A stretch of 64,000 nucleotides of DNA. Source: Deroplatys truncata (Eukaryota > Arthropoda > Insecta > Mantodea > Mantidae). Within the stretch, counting starts at the first letter, position 1, and the number at the start of each line of letters is the position of its first letter. Under the pieces are notes generated by a model. The model saw nothing but the letters and a program-made list of their open reading frames with translations, did no database searches and was not told the DNA's origin. Made by a program: the position numbers and the translations under genes. The stretch covers positions 501,508,190 through 501,572,189 of the forward strand of contig CM060990.1 in assembly GCA_030765065.1 (NCBI GenBank). Reading direction: 5' to 3'. This document shows positions 1 through 13,075 of the stretch, in pieces.

Positions 1-305
1 TAAGCCACTGTGAGTAGCTGGTGTAAACGCAAGTGGACTAGCAGATATTACTGTGAGTCACTTCTGTAACCGCATGTGTACTAGCACAACTCACTCTGAG
101 CCACTTGTGTTATGGCGTGTGACTAATATAACACACTCTGCGCAGCTGGTGGTAATGCATCTGCAGTAGTGTAACCTACCATTAGCAACTGGTGTAAATG
201 CATGTGGACGTGCATAACTCACTGTGAGGACCTGTGGTAAATGCATGTGGACTAGGATAACTCACTGTGAACAACTGGCGTAAATGCATGTAGACTAGCT
301 TAAGC
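1..305. repeat. 43-bp tandem array, about 7 degenerate copies
   Basis: Successive units of about 40-46 bp each open with a form of ACTGTGAG, pass through CTGGTGTAAATGCATGTGG and end in ACTAG followed by an AACTC-like stretch. Seven copies can be aligned by eye, with substitutions and small indels. The array runs off the left edge of the window, so its full length is unknown. No coding frame is preserved across units. It is ordinary minisatellite or satellite-like DNA. Confidence 0.8.
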
Positions 306-2223
306 TTATGTAATCCATTAGCAGTCACCGATCTCCACAACCATAATTCACTGTGGCTTTCGATGTGTCACGAAGATGTTAACTTGGAAAGTGTAGTCAA
401 ATGGCATATTCCGCCAATGTTAAGTTTTACAGCTTAATTATGCATTATCACTGAAGCTATTGAAGATAGTGGCTTTTTTGTAAGAATATACTTGTCGATA
501 TTTTTATATAATGATTGTAGTCAAGAATATTTTATGAACTGAATAGAGGGTATACTTTGTAGACTTGATGTTATGGTTTTAAATGAAAAATTAAACTATT
601 AACCGTTTTAATATTAATTATGTTCTGCAAATTTTTTAATGTTTCATTTAATGTAGTATTTAAAGTGTTTGGGAAATATTTGAAGTGCCATGCTTTCATT
701 TTATTTATACAAAAATTACTTTTTAGGTCATTGCAGTAAAACACCAATTACAGGAAAAACATGGTGATATACCACTTTCAAAGTGGTTTAAAAACGAAAT
801 TATCTTAGTGCTTTAAAACGGATAATTTGCGCACAACAAAAATAAGTAGCAAAATAAAAAGGATATTCGAATGATATTAAAAACTAAATCCCACAAAACA
901 GAAAACTTAACTCTGACTCTCTTTAAGAACAAATGTAACCGCGAACTTTTAGTGCATCTTTTGTTTTTGTTTCTTTTTTGCAGAGTGGCGTCTCTTAAAT
1001 GCAAGAGCAGAGTAAAAGAAACAGGCAATAAGAAAGAGCTCCCTTGCGTCTAGATGAAAGGCAGCATAGGAAGAAGACGTTGACAGTGACACCAGAACAG
1101 AAAGTAAAGAACTCTCTGCACGACAAATCAGCAATGCTTCGAGGGGCAGGATGATCAAATCGATTCGGGAAGATAACAATAATGAATGTGTAGTTGGGGG
1201 CGGAGCAAAGAACAAAAATCCCTCTACTCCACCCTGACGGGACTGCCAACACCCAGGACGCGCCCACCACCTCATTCTTCTACCCCTTCTTCCTTAATAA
1301 CTTTCCTTTTGAATTAGCATTTTCAGAAAGTTCGTAACGCCCAGTTTGCGTACCATTAAATAACGCAAAGTAAACATAAATAATTATTTTATAACACGAC
1401 AACAGTTATTTCAATTGGATAACTGTGAAGTGTTCATTGGGATTGCATTTGTGTAATTCCACATTAATATCGCTTTTATTTTGTATACACATAAGCAAAT
1501 TATAAGTAAACGTTAATTCATAATTTCTTTTAACCATTCGTGGATCAGAAAGGCAATAAGCAATAATAAATAATGATGTATTCTAAATCAATGTTCGTTT
1601 TCAACAAAATAAGGATCATTAAAGAGGTTCATTAAATTTTCCCTTACTTTGTATACATTAAACTGCATTTATAAAATGCTACAATTGTCTTTTAAGTATT
1701 AACAAAGCTAAAGGTAATTTTTTTAGTTCTTCCCATAGGAGTCCACTGCCAGAGCATTTAGCCAGTGATGTTAATAAATAAAATTATTCTGTAGGGAAGA
1801 TGTCATGAACCAGAAGCAAGCGCATTAGAAGTATCGATTAATTAAAGTGGATAGGCAAATAAGTCTGCCAACACCGAGGAGTAGAGTTGTGCAAAATCTC
1901 ATTTGCAAGGAATGATGGACAGAGTCTCGAACAGAACTTCCTGTTCGAACTTTTGGCCGGATGGTGGTGTTTCATTGCACCAAATTGGAAAAGCGATCAA
2001 CTTCAATAACAGTTAAGTTTACAAACTGTTCAGATTGTCTGATGACAACGAATATAACGAATCTGGACAGATTCAAGCAACTTGGAAACTCAGAATTCAA
2101 ATGCTCCACTCATAAGCACACTGTGGCTACATGCACTGGTTTTCGGCACATCTTTGTGGATTGAAGAATTCACATTGAAGCTTCAACCATGACTGCTGTC
2201 TAGAAATTTGTTTTTGGTAATAT
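306..2223. other. AT-rich stretch, no gene recognised
   Basis: Only short open frames of no more than about 110 codons occur, and they overlap one another in opposite frames. A slightly GC-richer patch lies at about 1060-1290. A perfect 7-bp stem (CGAACAG/CTGTTCG, 6-nt loop) lies near 1930. I see no transposon ends, RNA gene or homology to a known protein. Confidence 0.5.
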
Positions 2224-2225
2224 GA

Positions 2226-2350
2226 CAAATAGCCGAGCGGAATGGCTCAGCATCTGATGATCGTATCAAGAGGTCCCGGGCTCAAACGAGATGACAAAAT
2301 CTCCAGGTGTGGTTTTTATTTTAATTATTATTTCTGTGATATTTTCAGGT
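2226..2350 (+). repeat. tRNA-derived SINE-like fragment
   Basis: The segment starts with an A-box-like TAGCCGAGCGGAATGGC. About 40 bp later comes a B-box-like GGGCTCAAAC, the spacing of a tRNA-type RNA polymerase III promoter. It is followed by a stretch ending in TTACTAGGCGAATGCTGAGA. That GGCGAATGC core is shared with the SINE at 10.1 kb and with the 152-bp array of element 1. It does not fold as a functional tRNA, because the acceptor arm is not paired. I call it a SINE head plus body fragment. Confidence 0.45.
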
Positions 2351-4639
2351 TACTAGGCGAATGCTGAGAAGGATTATTGTACCAAGAATTTTCCTTTTCC
2401 TTATTCACTTTCAAATTATTTCCCTCTTCATCTTTCAGATTCAAAGGCTTATACTTTATGTGCGCTGAAGAGAAATCTTCTTCTCTGGCGTTGGAACCTT
2501 CTGCCCTAACCTTTCTGTGTGGATAGAAAAGCATCGAAGCGACGCGCTGCTGAAATGCAACATGTAGAAACTTAAGAGATCCCTCCGCCCTTGGTAATCC
2601 TTCACTTCATTCCTTTCTCCCGGAGTTCAAATATACTCAATAGGCCAACAAATGGTCGCAAACCTGAAATGTTTCTTCGGCCGCAACCTCTACCTATAGT
2701 GCGAACACTGCAAATCCAATTGATGTACATCGATAAACATGGTATGCATGATTAATTTGACATAAATATGCAACAAACTTAAAGTTTCAGTTCAGGCAGA
2801 ATGGAAGTAATTCATTTAATTATTACTTTAAAAATAATATACTGATTCTGTATCCACAGGAAGAAAATGTGAATGTGATACGCACTCATTTAAAACCAAG
2901 AAAACTAGCACGGTGTTAGTTAGGACATAAAAAGGTCCACTTAAAAGCAACAAGGAACACAAGAATTATGTTTACTAACAACATTGTGAATGATGATAAC
3001 TATTTCATTCGAAGCAGAAATATATTCTACATTAACTGAAATACAGTGACTCTAGAGTTAGTGAAAATTGTTAGCAGCTGATCAAAGAAAATAGATAATT
3101 AAGTGTTGTTTTAATTACTACTAATTATGATAACGCCGAAGAATATCATTATTGCATAATCCACATACGTGAAGCAGAAACAAGGCAACACTTCGCAGTT
3201 TCATTGCCTCGTGAATGAACGGGCAACTGAGTGGACTGATATACCGAGCTATTGTCGATTTTTGAGTTTAATTTGACACATATACATACCTGACCATTCA
3301 AATATTGCTCAACTTAACTGGGTAGCAATCTATCTGGTGCGATTCTTCAGATTCTCTGTTTACCAACAATGCACATGCATAAACTGCACCCATATAACTC
3401 CAGCTATACCTCAGCCATAAGGGGAAAAGAATCAAGGTATCCAAACTGAATTCGTAGAATTACAGCAAAAACATTCTATTATTTTGTTCTCCCGAAGTCA
3501 AAGATAAAAATAATTAGTAGTAATAAAGATTAAAAATCATAAATGCAAGAGCATCGTGTTAAGCTAATTAAAAGTCAATTTTTCACATCTTAAAGCCGGA
3601 TTACAGTAACAGTTTATGTGTATTAAAATTGCAATAAAATACTGGGAAGAGTAACTACTAAATATTAATGATACAAAAGTACCGATAAGTATATTTTAAA
3701 TTTATAAAAAATAGTGATAGTAATAATAATACTAACAATAATAATAATAGATTCCTTACTTTGAATTTAACTCAGAAAAACCAACTTCTGGAAAACATCT
3801 ACCACATGCACAAAGCTGCAACTCACTTCGTGGGTTTAGGTAAAAAAACAGTGCTCTGGCATTCACTGCATATTTTCACCCTCAAAATGTTATAAATGTT
3901 CACGATCATATGAATCATTTTCTCGTTGTTCTTTATACTTCCTCCTCTCCTCAATGCAACATCCAAAAACGCAGTCATTTGTAATTTTTTCTTGGTCTCT
4001 TTATTCTGAGACTGTTATTAATGCCTTGTGAATTCAGGAGATTTGTCTCGCAGGACAGATTTCTCTCAGCTTAATACATACGAAAGTTGAGACATTGCTG
4101 ATACGACTGCCAGCTTACTAATTTCGCCTCAACTGTGAAAGGCGTATCTCGGCTGGCATAACTGAGGTTGGTTTTGTAAATAGGAACCTCAAACAGATAT
4201 ACATATTTTAAAGTAAAAGCTTTTTCGTTTTCTTTTGTGTATTCCTATTATTTGTGCCCAACTAAACAAGACATTTTATGTGGAAGAAAATGCATTTTCA
4301 GCATAAAATGAAAAGCAGTTTCCGCATTTAATCTAAAGGATAACTATTAAAAGCGTTAATTGTCCACCCAATTTAACCATCGAAATACTCAAATATGTTC
4401 TTACCTATAATTTAGTTCAGTTATTTGTGAGGCACTAACCTTTCCTACGGTTTGTTCTCCCTTGTTTTATTTCAATGCGCCTGCTTGTAAGTGATGCATC
4501 CTTGTTGAAACGCTTATGAATGATTGAAAATATGCCCAGAACGTAAATATTTCATCACCTAAACTGTGGTGTGAGCCATTCTTGCAAAACTCTGACTAGT
4601 GGATACATTTTCTTTATTTTAAAAAAACGTTCCCCTTGT
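2351..4639. other. AT-rich stretch, no gene recognised
   Basis: I see no convincing coding region. A short impure (AAT)n run lies at about 3716-3750. The remainder is unique-looking AT-rich sequence with stops in all frames. Confidence 0.5.
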
Positions 4640-4770
4640 TTTACGCAGTTTATGATTACCTTTTTTACTGTTTTCTTTACCGCTATTGCACAAAACACAC
4701 ACACACACACACAAACAACCATGCCCATGGCGGGACTCGAACCCGCAACTATTTGTTTTCTGTAAAGCTA
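4640..4770 (-). repeat. tRNA-derived SINE with (CA)n tract
   Basis: Read on the minus strand, a B-box-like GGGTTCGAGTCC is followed by CATGG, a (TG)n run (the CA run at 4697-4714), then CAATAGCGG and a T-rich segment. The same arrangement recurs at 15.6-15.8 kb on the same strand, so the two are copies of one SINE family. The A-box part of the head is eroded here. The forward reading frames across it have no coding meaning. Confidence 0.55.
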
Positions 4771-6200
4771 TTGCTGAACTTTCCATTAACAGTCCAAAAT
4801 CTCCTGCTTAGAATGATTGACAGTGTGTGACTAAGGTGTGCAGCATTATCTGATGAGTATATAAAAAAATAATGTCTGTTTCTCAGGCATCTCAGGATCC
4901 CTAATATATCGATCCTTTGCCTGCCTACGTTACCGGAGTTCTTCTCATAGACCACGTGCAGGTGAACATGAAATATATCTACTAGGACAGAGGCAGTTTT
5001 GCACCTAAATTACTCATCTTCGTGAAGGATATATCCACTGGCGTTTAGAGAATTTATTTTTGCAGGTTTTCAACCAAGTGTGTAGATACGCTTGCAAGAA
5101 GCGTTTTTCCAATAGCTATTTAGCAAATTTTAAATTGAAGCTTGGGGATTGTACTTAAATATATTGTAAGAAATGAAATTTATTATGATTATTGTTGTTA
5201 CATAATATGTATTATTGTGTATGCCTAAGGTCCGCGCCTTCAACCTCAACCAAGCAGTCCTCAAAGTATAAAAGGTTCCATATTCAGAACTGAATACTCT
5301 GGCGTTAATAATTTGCTTTCCTCACAGAAAAGTGTCGATAAGGATGAAAGCTTACACTTGTGTGCCACATTTTTATGACGTTGCCGATTAAACACTTCTG
5401 GTTAGTATCCGCTTGCCCATGTCATGGTTTCTTTATTGGATTTAAAGTTAAACTTCAATTCAAATACAACGGTTTTCGGTTAAACATAAATATAAAATGC
5501 AAATGATGCGATTGACCTTGATTTATCTTCTGTTCCTTTGGAATCAATGACACAAGTTACAATATGATGTGCTAAAAGTAATAGAATTAATACCACTTCC
5601 TCATGAATAGCATTTTATACTCTTTTATGGAACTATTAGGCAATACAATAGCAGGATAGTGGAGAAATATAAAATACAAGAATTTAGCAAACTTCTGAAT
5701 AAAATTTTTGAAGATTATCCTTAATTAATACTAGTAATGATTGACTGATGACCTGCCAGTAGTTGTGATACGCATGCATCGCCCGACAAACATAGCAGGA
5801 GGACATAGGGAACTCAGGCAACCATCTTATGGTAGATATCGTAATAACATGAAAGATGTTTAACATTCTGGAGGCTGCATCACATAAGAAAATAAAACTG
5901 TAATTTAACAATAAAACATGACAATATGCTACTTCATGTTAATTTGAAAAATTGTTAATAAGTGAGAAATTAAAAAACATAGCTTTTCCGCAAAATTAAG
6001 AAGTGAATAATCAGAGTCTAAGAAAATTTATCTGCAAGTAATCGCAGCAATATGGATGATAAAAGCTTAGGCTATTACTCAGTTTATCGGCCTACGTGCA
6101 TTACCTTCACTCACTCTGACTTTGCTATTAATTTATCGTCTGAATTTCATAACAACCTGTAGATGTACATAAGAAAATATTCTTATTAGTTACAAAACAT
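4771..6200. other. AT-rich stretch, no gene recognised
   Basis: No coding region or mobile element was recognised. Short open frames overlap without any familiar motif. The hAT pseudogene begins just to the right. Confidence 0.5.
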
Positions 6201-8382
6201 TATTCATGTGTGTGAATTTTAGATGCACAATTACTTTAATCCTATGTCTAGTCTCCTTGCTATAGGAGCCAGGTCATTTACAACTTCCTCAGCTGAAACA
6301 TTAATGTTTTCGTGTATGAACATCAGTGCTAGTCCATTCAGGCGTTCTTCCCCAGTTATGTTCCTTAAATGCTTTTTTAAGAGTTTTAGTGACGAAAAAG
6401 ATCTTTCGCATAAACGAGTCGTTATAGGCAATATAGCCATGACTGAGAGCAGCTCGTACACTATTGGGAACATATCCCTGTTGCACACTGGCAAATCATC
6501 TATGGCACTTTGTGGCTTCTTATCCAAACATTTCAGTGTATGATACCACAAAAGGAAGTTCCCCATTAATATTCAGTGGAAGCTCAAATACTTCTGCTAG
6601 TTTATCTATACTAGGTATAGTCTCCTCCAAAAGTTATGTTTCAGATTTAGAAATCCACTTCTGAAAAGGCTGCAAAGTATCTTTATGGATACAAATTTGT
6701 CATTAAGTGAAGAAATGATTTCATCAAAACTGGTATGAACGTTGCCCTTCTGAAATAATCTTCTGGATTATTGGCTGGGATGTTTATCCTGTTTACTTAC
6801 CGACCAGTGATTCGGGACTGAGTTGCAGTAAATTCTAGCTTTGTGCACAATTCCATTACCTTACTATATATGAACGAAAACTTTGCCTCCGCATTTTCCC
6901 TAATATTTTCAAGGGATACTTTGACACCTATAGATGCGATTAAAGTTTGACTGAGATCCAGATTCTCAGTTTGGAGGTATTTACTAAGGGGAAGTCTGAT
7001 TTGAAACACTTCATCAATAGTATATAAGCTTAACAAGAAGCCACACTTGCAGATGGCAGAGGAATGAAGTTCTGCATCCGTGGCAGCTTTTTTATCCATC
7101 CACGTTGGTATGGTTTCTAGAGCCTTCATGAGTGGATTGTGGAGCTCTATAAATGAACGAACGGAATCGTGCCATTCTATACATCTGGTTGCATACAACT
7201 GTTTTAATTTGTTCACTCTGGGTTTTTCTTCCAAATTTTAAATTTCTTGTGTAAATACACATTGTCTCTTTGGGGAAGAACTAAAGAAGACCCACGCCTT
7301 TTCAATTGTCCCCATGCAGTTCCTAATTTCTGATAAGCTACAGCCATCAGAAATGTCCAGATTTAAACAGTGAGCACTGCAATGCACGTACTGGGCTTTA
7401 GGGAATGGCCCCCTTATAACGGCTTGGGCACCCCTGTAAACTCCGGTCATAGCACTTGCACCATCGCATCCTTGCCCTACGAGATTTTCAGGGTTCAGCC
7501 CTAAATCTGAAATTTCAGATAAAACAGCATTTGCAAGCCCCAATCCTGTTGCATCTTCAATAGGAATACATTGCAGAAATTCATCGTGCACTGTGTAATC
7601 TTCAACAAAACGAACACATAATGACATTTGTTGTACACCAGTTATGTCCGTGATCTCATCAGCTAGCACAGAAAAGTACTTGTAGTTGTTAATTCTATCA
7701 ACTAGGTGTTTTAGAATAATAGTGTTGAAGGATGAAATAATTTCATTTTGTATACTTGGGCTTATGTAAGTTGCATTTGAGAATAAAGTGGTCAAATGAT
7801 TCTTCAAAATCTCTTCACCAGCTTCTGCACTAAATTTCAGCATAGATATGAAATTACCCTCTACCCTCTTCAGGGGCTCTTCTAAGTTTAGAGATCCTGA
7901 GTCCCTGTGGCCACGGAAAGCAATTCCCAACCGAGCAAGAAAAATTGCAGATTGTATTATTGGTTTCAGCTTTTCTCGGTTGCTCAAGTAGTGGACTGAA
8001 CACCTCTATCTATGTGGACATCAATCGCAGGAATTTTACCCTCATATGTTGCGAGAAAGTTTGCAGCTCTTTCTCTACACGTGACATGGTATTGCGTTTG
8101 CTCGTGCTTTCTAAAGTCTTCCCTTGCATTTTTCCAAACCAAGTATGGAGACCTGACCATTTTTCCCGCTAAAGAAGATTGTTTTCCCACAACTGTAGAG
8201 AATAAACAACAATACCTACAGTAGACTCCGTTCATCATCGGGGAATAACCCGAACAGTTCCACTCTACTAGCCATTTGAGTTGAAATTTAAGATTTCTTG
8301 GGCTCGAAGAAGGAAACTTGTAACTCATATCAAGTACGCATGGGTTTTCCAACAGCTCCCTTTTTAAAGCATCGTCATCAAA

Positions 8383-8678
8383 CTGGAGAGGAAAATAATG
8401 GAAGAAGTGGAAATAAATAACAATTTATTAAAAATACTTCCCGTGCCCCCACATTAAAGAATATGTTGTTAAAAATGAAAGTGGCTTCTAAACTATAACA
8501 TTTCCTGTTGTGTCAGTTGCAAAGGACGTGAATCTATATTAAACTTTAAATAGTCGCCAATTGCAGACTTACAGGTGCAAACCTACAATTTGTTATTAAT
8601 GGAAGTATGTGTACTAAGAGATAAGGTGTTTATGTAATTTTTCTTTAAACATATGTGGTGCTTGAGTACTTGTGCGCG

Positions 8679-8716
<38 letters not shown>

Positions 8717-9672
8717 AGTGTGTGATTCAGAGTGTTTTTTTCAATTTTATATGTATGTATATAGTGCGGTGATTATAAAAAAAATAGTTGTTTTCTGGTC
8801 GATACTGCAAGTCACGTATACAGACCAGGTATTTTTCTAGAGAGCATGTACGGTCTTATGACTCATGTGACTGTTTTATGCAATTAATGTAATACTAAAT
8901 ACTTAATAAATACCACCACTACACACTACAATTTGTTATAAAATAGATTAATGACACGACAACCCTCAGAATGGAGTAGAGAAGAATAGAACATAATTTG
9001 TGTTTCTTCAAAGTACATTATAATTCACAATTATTCACTTTCTATATGACCATTATTTAATGAGTTAGGCTACATATTCTTCTGAGGAATTTCCTCATCT
9101 ATTATGCTTACAGTAAAGCTGCAATCGGACAATTGCTGATACTTTTCGATTTCGCGAACATAAGTAGATAACCGATGCTAGCATGTTCAATAGGTTATTC
9201 TAAAGCAAACACGTGTTTTAAAATCATTCTTTGATGTATTTATGTGCGTGCGTGTTATCTCAATAACGCAAGAGAGGCTGAAGTGAACACTAGGATACTC
9301 GGTAATAGCATTAGATCCAACTTATAGAATAGGTTGTCACTCCCATGCGCTTCCCAGGCAAAAGGTACTCTTTTTCCCAGGTCTGGGAGTTGCGTCTGTA
9401 TTTATCTATGTGTATCTATGTGGGAAACTAAAAAATTAAAACAGCAACAAACAGTAAAGTAATTAGGGATTAATTTCAGAAAACGTGGCCTGTGGGTCAA
9501 CAAAATTAGAACAAAAAATACACAAAAGCCTACATCAAGTTCGCCCCTTCTTTACGACGTTTCCTTAAATTGTTCTATATTTTTAATCTATGTATCACAT
9601 TATTCCTCTGAAGAGAAATATTGGCTTGTTTAACACAACCAATTACACTGAATAATGCAATAAACAAAGCTA
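8383..9672 (-). other. inferred intron of the hAT gene
   Basis: This 1.29-kb AT-rich stretch separates two collinear pieces of the same transposase. It holds a (TG)n microsatellite at about 8683-8712 and no other recognisable element. The acceptor side is canonical and the donor side appears damaged. Its status as an intron, as against a later insertion, is inferred from the acceptor and from protein collinearity. Confidence 0.5.
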
Positions 9673-9825
9673 CTGGCCTGCATAAACTCCTATGTCTCTG
9701 CGTTGGGGAGCTGCTGTGGCTGTAGCTTCCACCTGGAATTCCTCTGATGCGGATGGTGCAGCACTATGGTTCCCATTGCTGACACTAGCGTCGAGTCGAG
9801 GCTTTTTAATAAGGAACCTGTCCAT
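9673..9825 (-). pseudogene. N-terminal exon of the hAT transposase
   Basis: A 51-codon open frame starts at ATG 9825-9823 with MDRFLIKKPRLD, a start typical of ZMYM1-like hAT proteins, and ends with DIGVYAGQ followed by TAG. The protein resumes 1.3 kb away at 8382 with FDDDALKRELLENP, directly after an excellent acceptor (polypyrimidine run TTTTCCTCTCCAG). The two pieces fit the usual continuous order of this family. The expected donor after the last codon reads CAG/TAGCTT. This would be a canonical CAG/GTAGCT with one G lost, so the donor is inferred to be mutated. Confidence 0.65.
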
Positions 9826-10121
9826 TGAAGTTTGAAGGATTAATGAGTGAGTCTATTCTGTTGGATCATGACCACACAAATGATTGTGCAGCGCAGAATG
9901 CTGCGCAATATTATTACGATACACCGCGCAACCAATTGCTGTCTGTTATCTTCAACAGAACGTCTTATACGTGGTTCTGTGTTTCATTCTTGTAACAATC
10001 GAAATGTTTGCTTCATGGAGTTTGTTTTCTAGTAATGGCAACAAGAGAATATGCAGTGCTTTAAACATTGATGAGAAATTCAAAGTATAATATTATAGAG
10101 ATTTAGAATTCCCGATAGGTT

Positions 10122-10480
10122 TCCGGCCTCTGTTAGCATGGTGATTAGCGTGTCCACTTTCCTAGCGAGAGGTCCCGAGTTCGAATCTCCATAAGGATGG
10201 GTAGTCTGGATAAGGTGTATTCCAGGGGGTTTCCCTTATCATTAGGCGAATGTCATGTAACTCTAAGCTCAATGTACCCTGGGCTCATTTGAACATAATT
10301 TCACCCCTTTCATTCATTCATCGCCGCTATAAAGCTGGGACCTCAAAAGAGACACAGGGCTTGAGGGGTTAACCCTACACCCCCGTCGGTAGACGCTTGG
10401 ATACATCCCTTGATTAGTCTGCTGTGCACAACCTTGTTCTCATCATCCGATATCCCTGATAAGCCAAAATAATATCTGGG
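10122..10480 (+). repeat. tRNA-derived SINE
   Basis: The head has an A-box-like TTAGCATGGTGATTAGCG and a B-box-like GAGTTCGAATCTCC, spaced as in a tRNA. The body contains GGGGGTTTCCCTTATC and TAGGCGAATGTCATG, then a long 3' part with CACCCCTTTCATTCATTC. The body core resembles that of the 2.2-kb copy and the 152-bp units of element 1. The 3' limit is uncertain. Flanking direct repeats were not identified. Confidence 0.7.
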
Positions 10481-12269
10481 CTAATATTGAAAAAAGCGTT
10501 TTATTGGACAGAGCTTTCTTCTGCATTTTTGATATTATCTTCCATTTCTAATGGCCCTTCTAATTTTTTGTTTGGAATGATTGAGCTAACTTCTCTTTTT
10601 CTAGTATTTCGTACCTCGGTTATTAGCCTATATCAGTTTCACGTTATTCAGTTTTTAAGCTAGTTAACCTTTAGCTGCCTTTGAAGTATGCGAATTTGAA
10701 CAGCTACTTATCCCAGCGAACTTTTCTAGTTATAGACATATTAAAAGTTACCTGTACATAGGTATATGTTTGGAACAAACAAATACAATGACTCTTAAAT
10801 TATTAAACAGGAATGGATACAGTTTGGATACCTAAGCCATTAGAAGAAACCTGAAAAGCTTCGCAAGTAGTAAGAAAAAGAACCACAGAAGGATATTAAA
10901 CCGATAATACATGCAATGCCAATTTGTTAAGCATTAGTTACAAATTATCAATTTATGAAGATGTACTATGTGCGTTTGAAGCTTAGCAATCTTAATAAAA
11001 TTATATTCGCTTATCTTTCATAATAATTTAACTAAACCTAGGTAGTTTTATTTAAGTAACTATTAGTTTCAGCTGACCAATACATTTTCGTCCAATGGAA
11101 GTGATCTACAATATTAATTTACACACGTTGTTCCGAATGTAAGCGTACTTTTTTCTGCAAATAATCCGAGCTCCATAGTACTATTGGTATAAAATGCCGT
11201 TACCGTGGTGATGCGGCTGAGTCGCTGTCTGTGGAACAGCCCCAATGCAGATATAGTATGTTCTCATATTGGGAGGTCCGAAATGGTTTGCACTCAGCCG
11301 TGGGAACCATTTTAGAACGTAAGAAATAACGGCTTTCGATCTCGCAGACCGCGCATAAGTTTCGGCATGTTGACCACTTGATACCCCCGTTACAGTCCTT
11401 TGTGAACAGAAGCAGAGCTTTCAGCGATCGTGCAGTCAACCTTAGCCCAAGTTCTACTGTCGCACCTTGAAAGATGGAGATGTTTTCCTGGAGAGATTAA
11501 TATTTAAATATACCCCAACTTTACACTGGTACACGCTTCAGAAACAGTTACCATTTTGTAGCATTATTCATTTGACCTGTAAATTAATTAATTCTGGACC
11601 ACCAGCAAATAAAATGTTTTGCAGTGCAAAACTGTTGAGCTACTGTATAAGACGTTGAAGGTTAAAAGTCATACAAAGGCAGATGTTACTGCCAAATTCA
11701 TGATCGATTACTATATCTATGTAAAATTAATATTAGTGCATACAAAGGAAATAATATTGAAAAGCAAACTTTAATAATAAACACCTCAGGGTTTAGCTAT
11801 TTATAAAGAGGGATAAATTTACGGTTTATCGGTGCTCTGATTTTTATATTATATTTTTTAACAGTTTATAAAATAATAATTATAATTTTTGTATTATGTT
11901 TCACCAAATGAAAGCAAAGCAATTTTTCTCAAAAAGTTGGATATTAGTTAAAAAAAACTATTACTTTTTTTTCAAGAGATATTTTAGACAGTAGCATAAA
12001 GGAATCTTTCATATTACAACAAATCAAAAAGTATAGGTACATGCACCTGTGTGCTAAAAACTAGAGGTATGAGAAAATGTTTGCAGAATGTATTTACACT
12101 TGATTACAATGCACTAAGTGGGGGTTAATTTGTTATCTACCGATTCAATTTCCTCTCACTAGTCGCCTGTAAAGGCAAACATTGTGGTTGTAAGAGCTGT
12201 CAAAATGTACTTCCAGCATTTGAAGCCATATATTTGAAGATTAATTACTCATTGTGATAATCGTTTTAT
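10481..12269. other. AT-rich stretch, no gene recognised
   Basis: I see no gene. At about 11190-11440 there is a GC-richer patch with a weak tRNA-A-box-like string (TGCGGCTGAGTCGC) but no matching B box, so it is not called. The rest is AT-rich with short frames only. Confidence 0.5.
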
Positions 12270-12543
12270 TTATTGGTTTTATGGACGCTCTTTAACTGCT
12301 GTGGTCCTTAGCGTTCCATTCTATATTGGGCGTGAAAGATCGGTAATTTTGCTCAGGGGCCTCTTTATCAGCCTTAATGTTCTTTTACGTGCCGTAAATC
12401 TACGACACGGGACCACCGGCTTTACTTCACTTCCGAAGGAAGCCATGCTAAAGATTTTAGGCCCTCCTCCGGGTTTGAACCCGCGACCTCGGGAACTAGA
12501 TGCTAGCATGGTGACCACTACACTTCGGAGGACGACATTGTGG
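12270..12543 (-). repeat. tRNA-headed dispersed repeat, copy A
   Basis: Read on the minus strand, a tRNA-like head comes first, with A-box TAGTGGTCACCATGCTAGCA and B-box GCGGGTTCAAACCC. A conserved body follows (CGTGTCGTAGATTTACGGCA on the minus strand) and ends in a T/A-rich tail. A second copy lies at 61985-62215 in the same orientation, aligning over about 230 bp with scattered differences. It is a SINE with a long non-tRNA body. The forward reading frame across it is a shadow. Confidence 0.8.
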
Positions 12544-13075
12544 TAATCCTCGAACTTTTCGAGGAATTAATATAATAAGAAAGGTTCGGGACTTCACTTA
12601 GACAAGCGGCAGCACGAGTTCTGTTGGTGAGAGCGCAGCCACAGAATACTAAATATGCTTGGTGGAAATTTCTCCCAGGCTTCCCCCGAAACTTGTAAAT
12701 CTCATTCTTCTTTCTAGGAGCCACGTGAAATAAAACTTTCAGTAATACAACACATACTTATATTTACAAATTAAGCATCAGTGTTAAAAGAAGAGGATTG
12801 AAGTATAACAGATTCAGCAATCTGAATTTAATGAAAAAGAAACACCTAGCACTTCCCTTTTTCTCTGTAATTTTCTAACATTGCCCAAAACAAATATGTT
12901 TAATGCAATCCCTTACACTGTCCTATTATTACTAATAACATAAAGTCTACCTACTCTTTTACCTTTTAAGCTTAGAGAGATCCCTGTTCTTAGCTAAGAA
13001 ACCCAAAGATAACATCTACAATGTATTAAACGTTAGTTGGTGATGTGAGTGACATGTCTATTGAAACGAAAGGGA
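12544..13075. other. no gene recognised
   Basis: AT-rich sequence with only short open frames. No repeat, RNA gene or protein similarity was recognised. Confidence 0.45.

Larger units (their letters stand above)
6231..9825 (-). pseudogene. hAT-family (ZMYM1-like) transposase pseudogene
   Basis: This was a cut-and-paste DNA transposase of the hAT superfamily, the type with a TTF-type zinc finger, a DUF4371-like region and a C-terminal dimerisation domain. The pieces lie in order on the minus strand. An N-terminal exon is at 9673-9825. A TTF-type finger (YCRYCC) lies near 8220. The RNase H-fold core carries ADEITD (about 7650), CDGASAMTG (about 7460) and HCSAHCLNL (about 7370). The dimerisation domain (ERSFSSLKLLKKHLR) is at about 6390. 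Breaks are visible: a frameshift near 7987, an in-frame TAA at 7238-7240, and a further frameshift in 6567-6797. With an N-terminal exon 1.3 kb upstream behind a good splice acceptor, the ancestor was a spliced gene. I could not find terminal inverted repeats or an 8-bp duplication. A domesticated host ZMYM1-like gene is an alternative, but the breaks make it non-functional either way. Confidence 0.88.

Noticed and set aside
949-1275. 108-codon minus-strand frame
   Set aside because: No motif, overlapped by another frame of equal length, and no splice or promoter signals.
12301-12546. 81-codon forward frame
   Set aside because: It lies across a tRNA-headed repeat that has a second copy at 62.0 kb; the frame is not conserved there.
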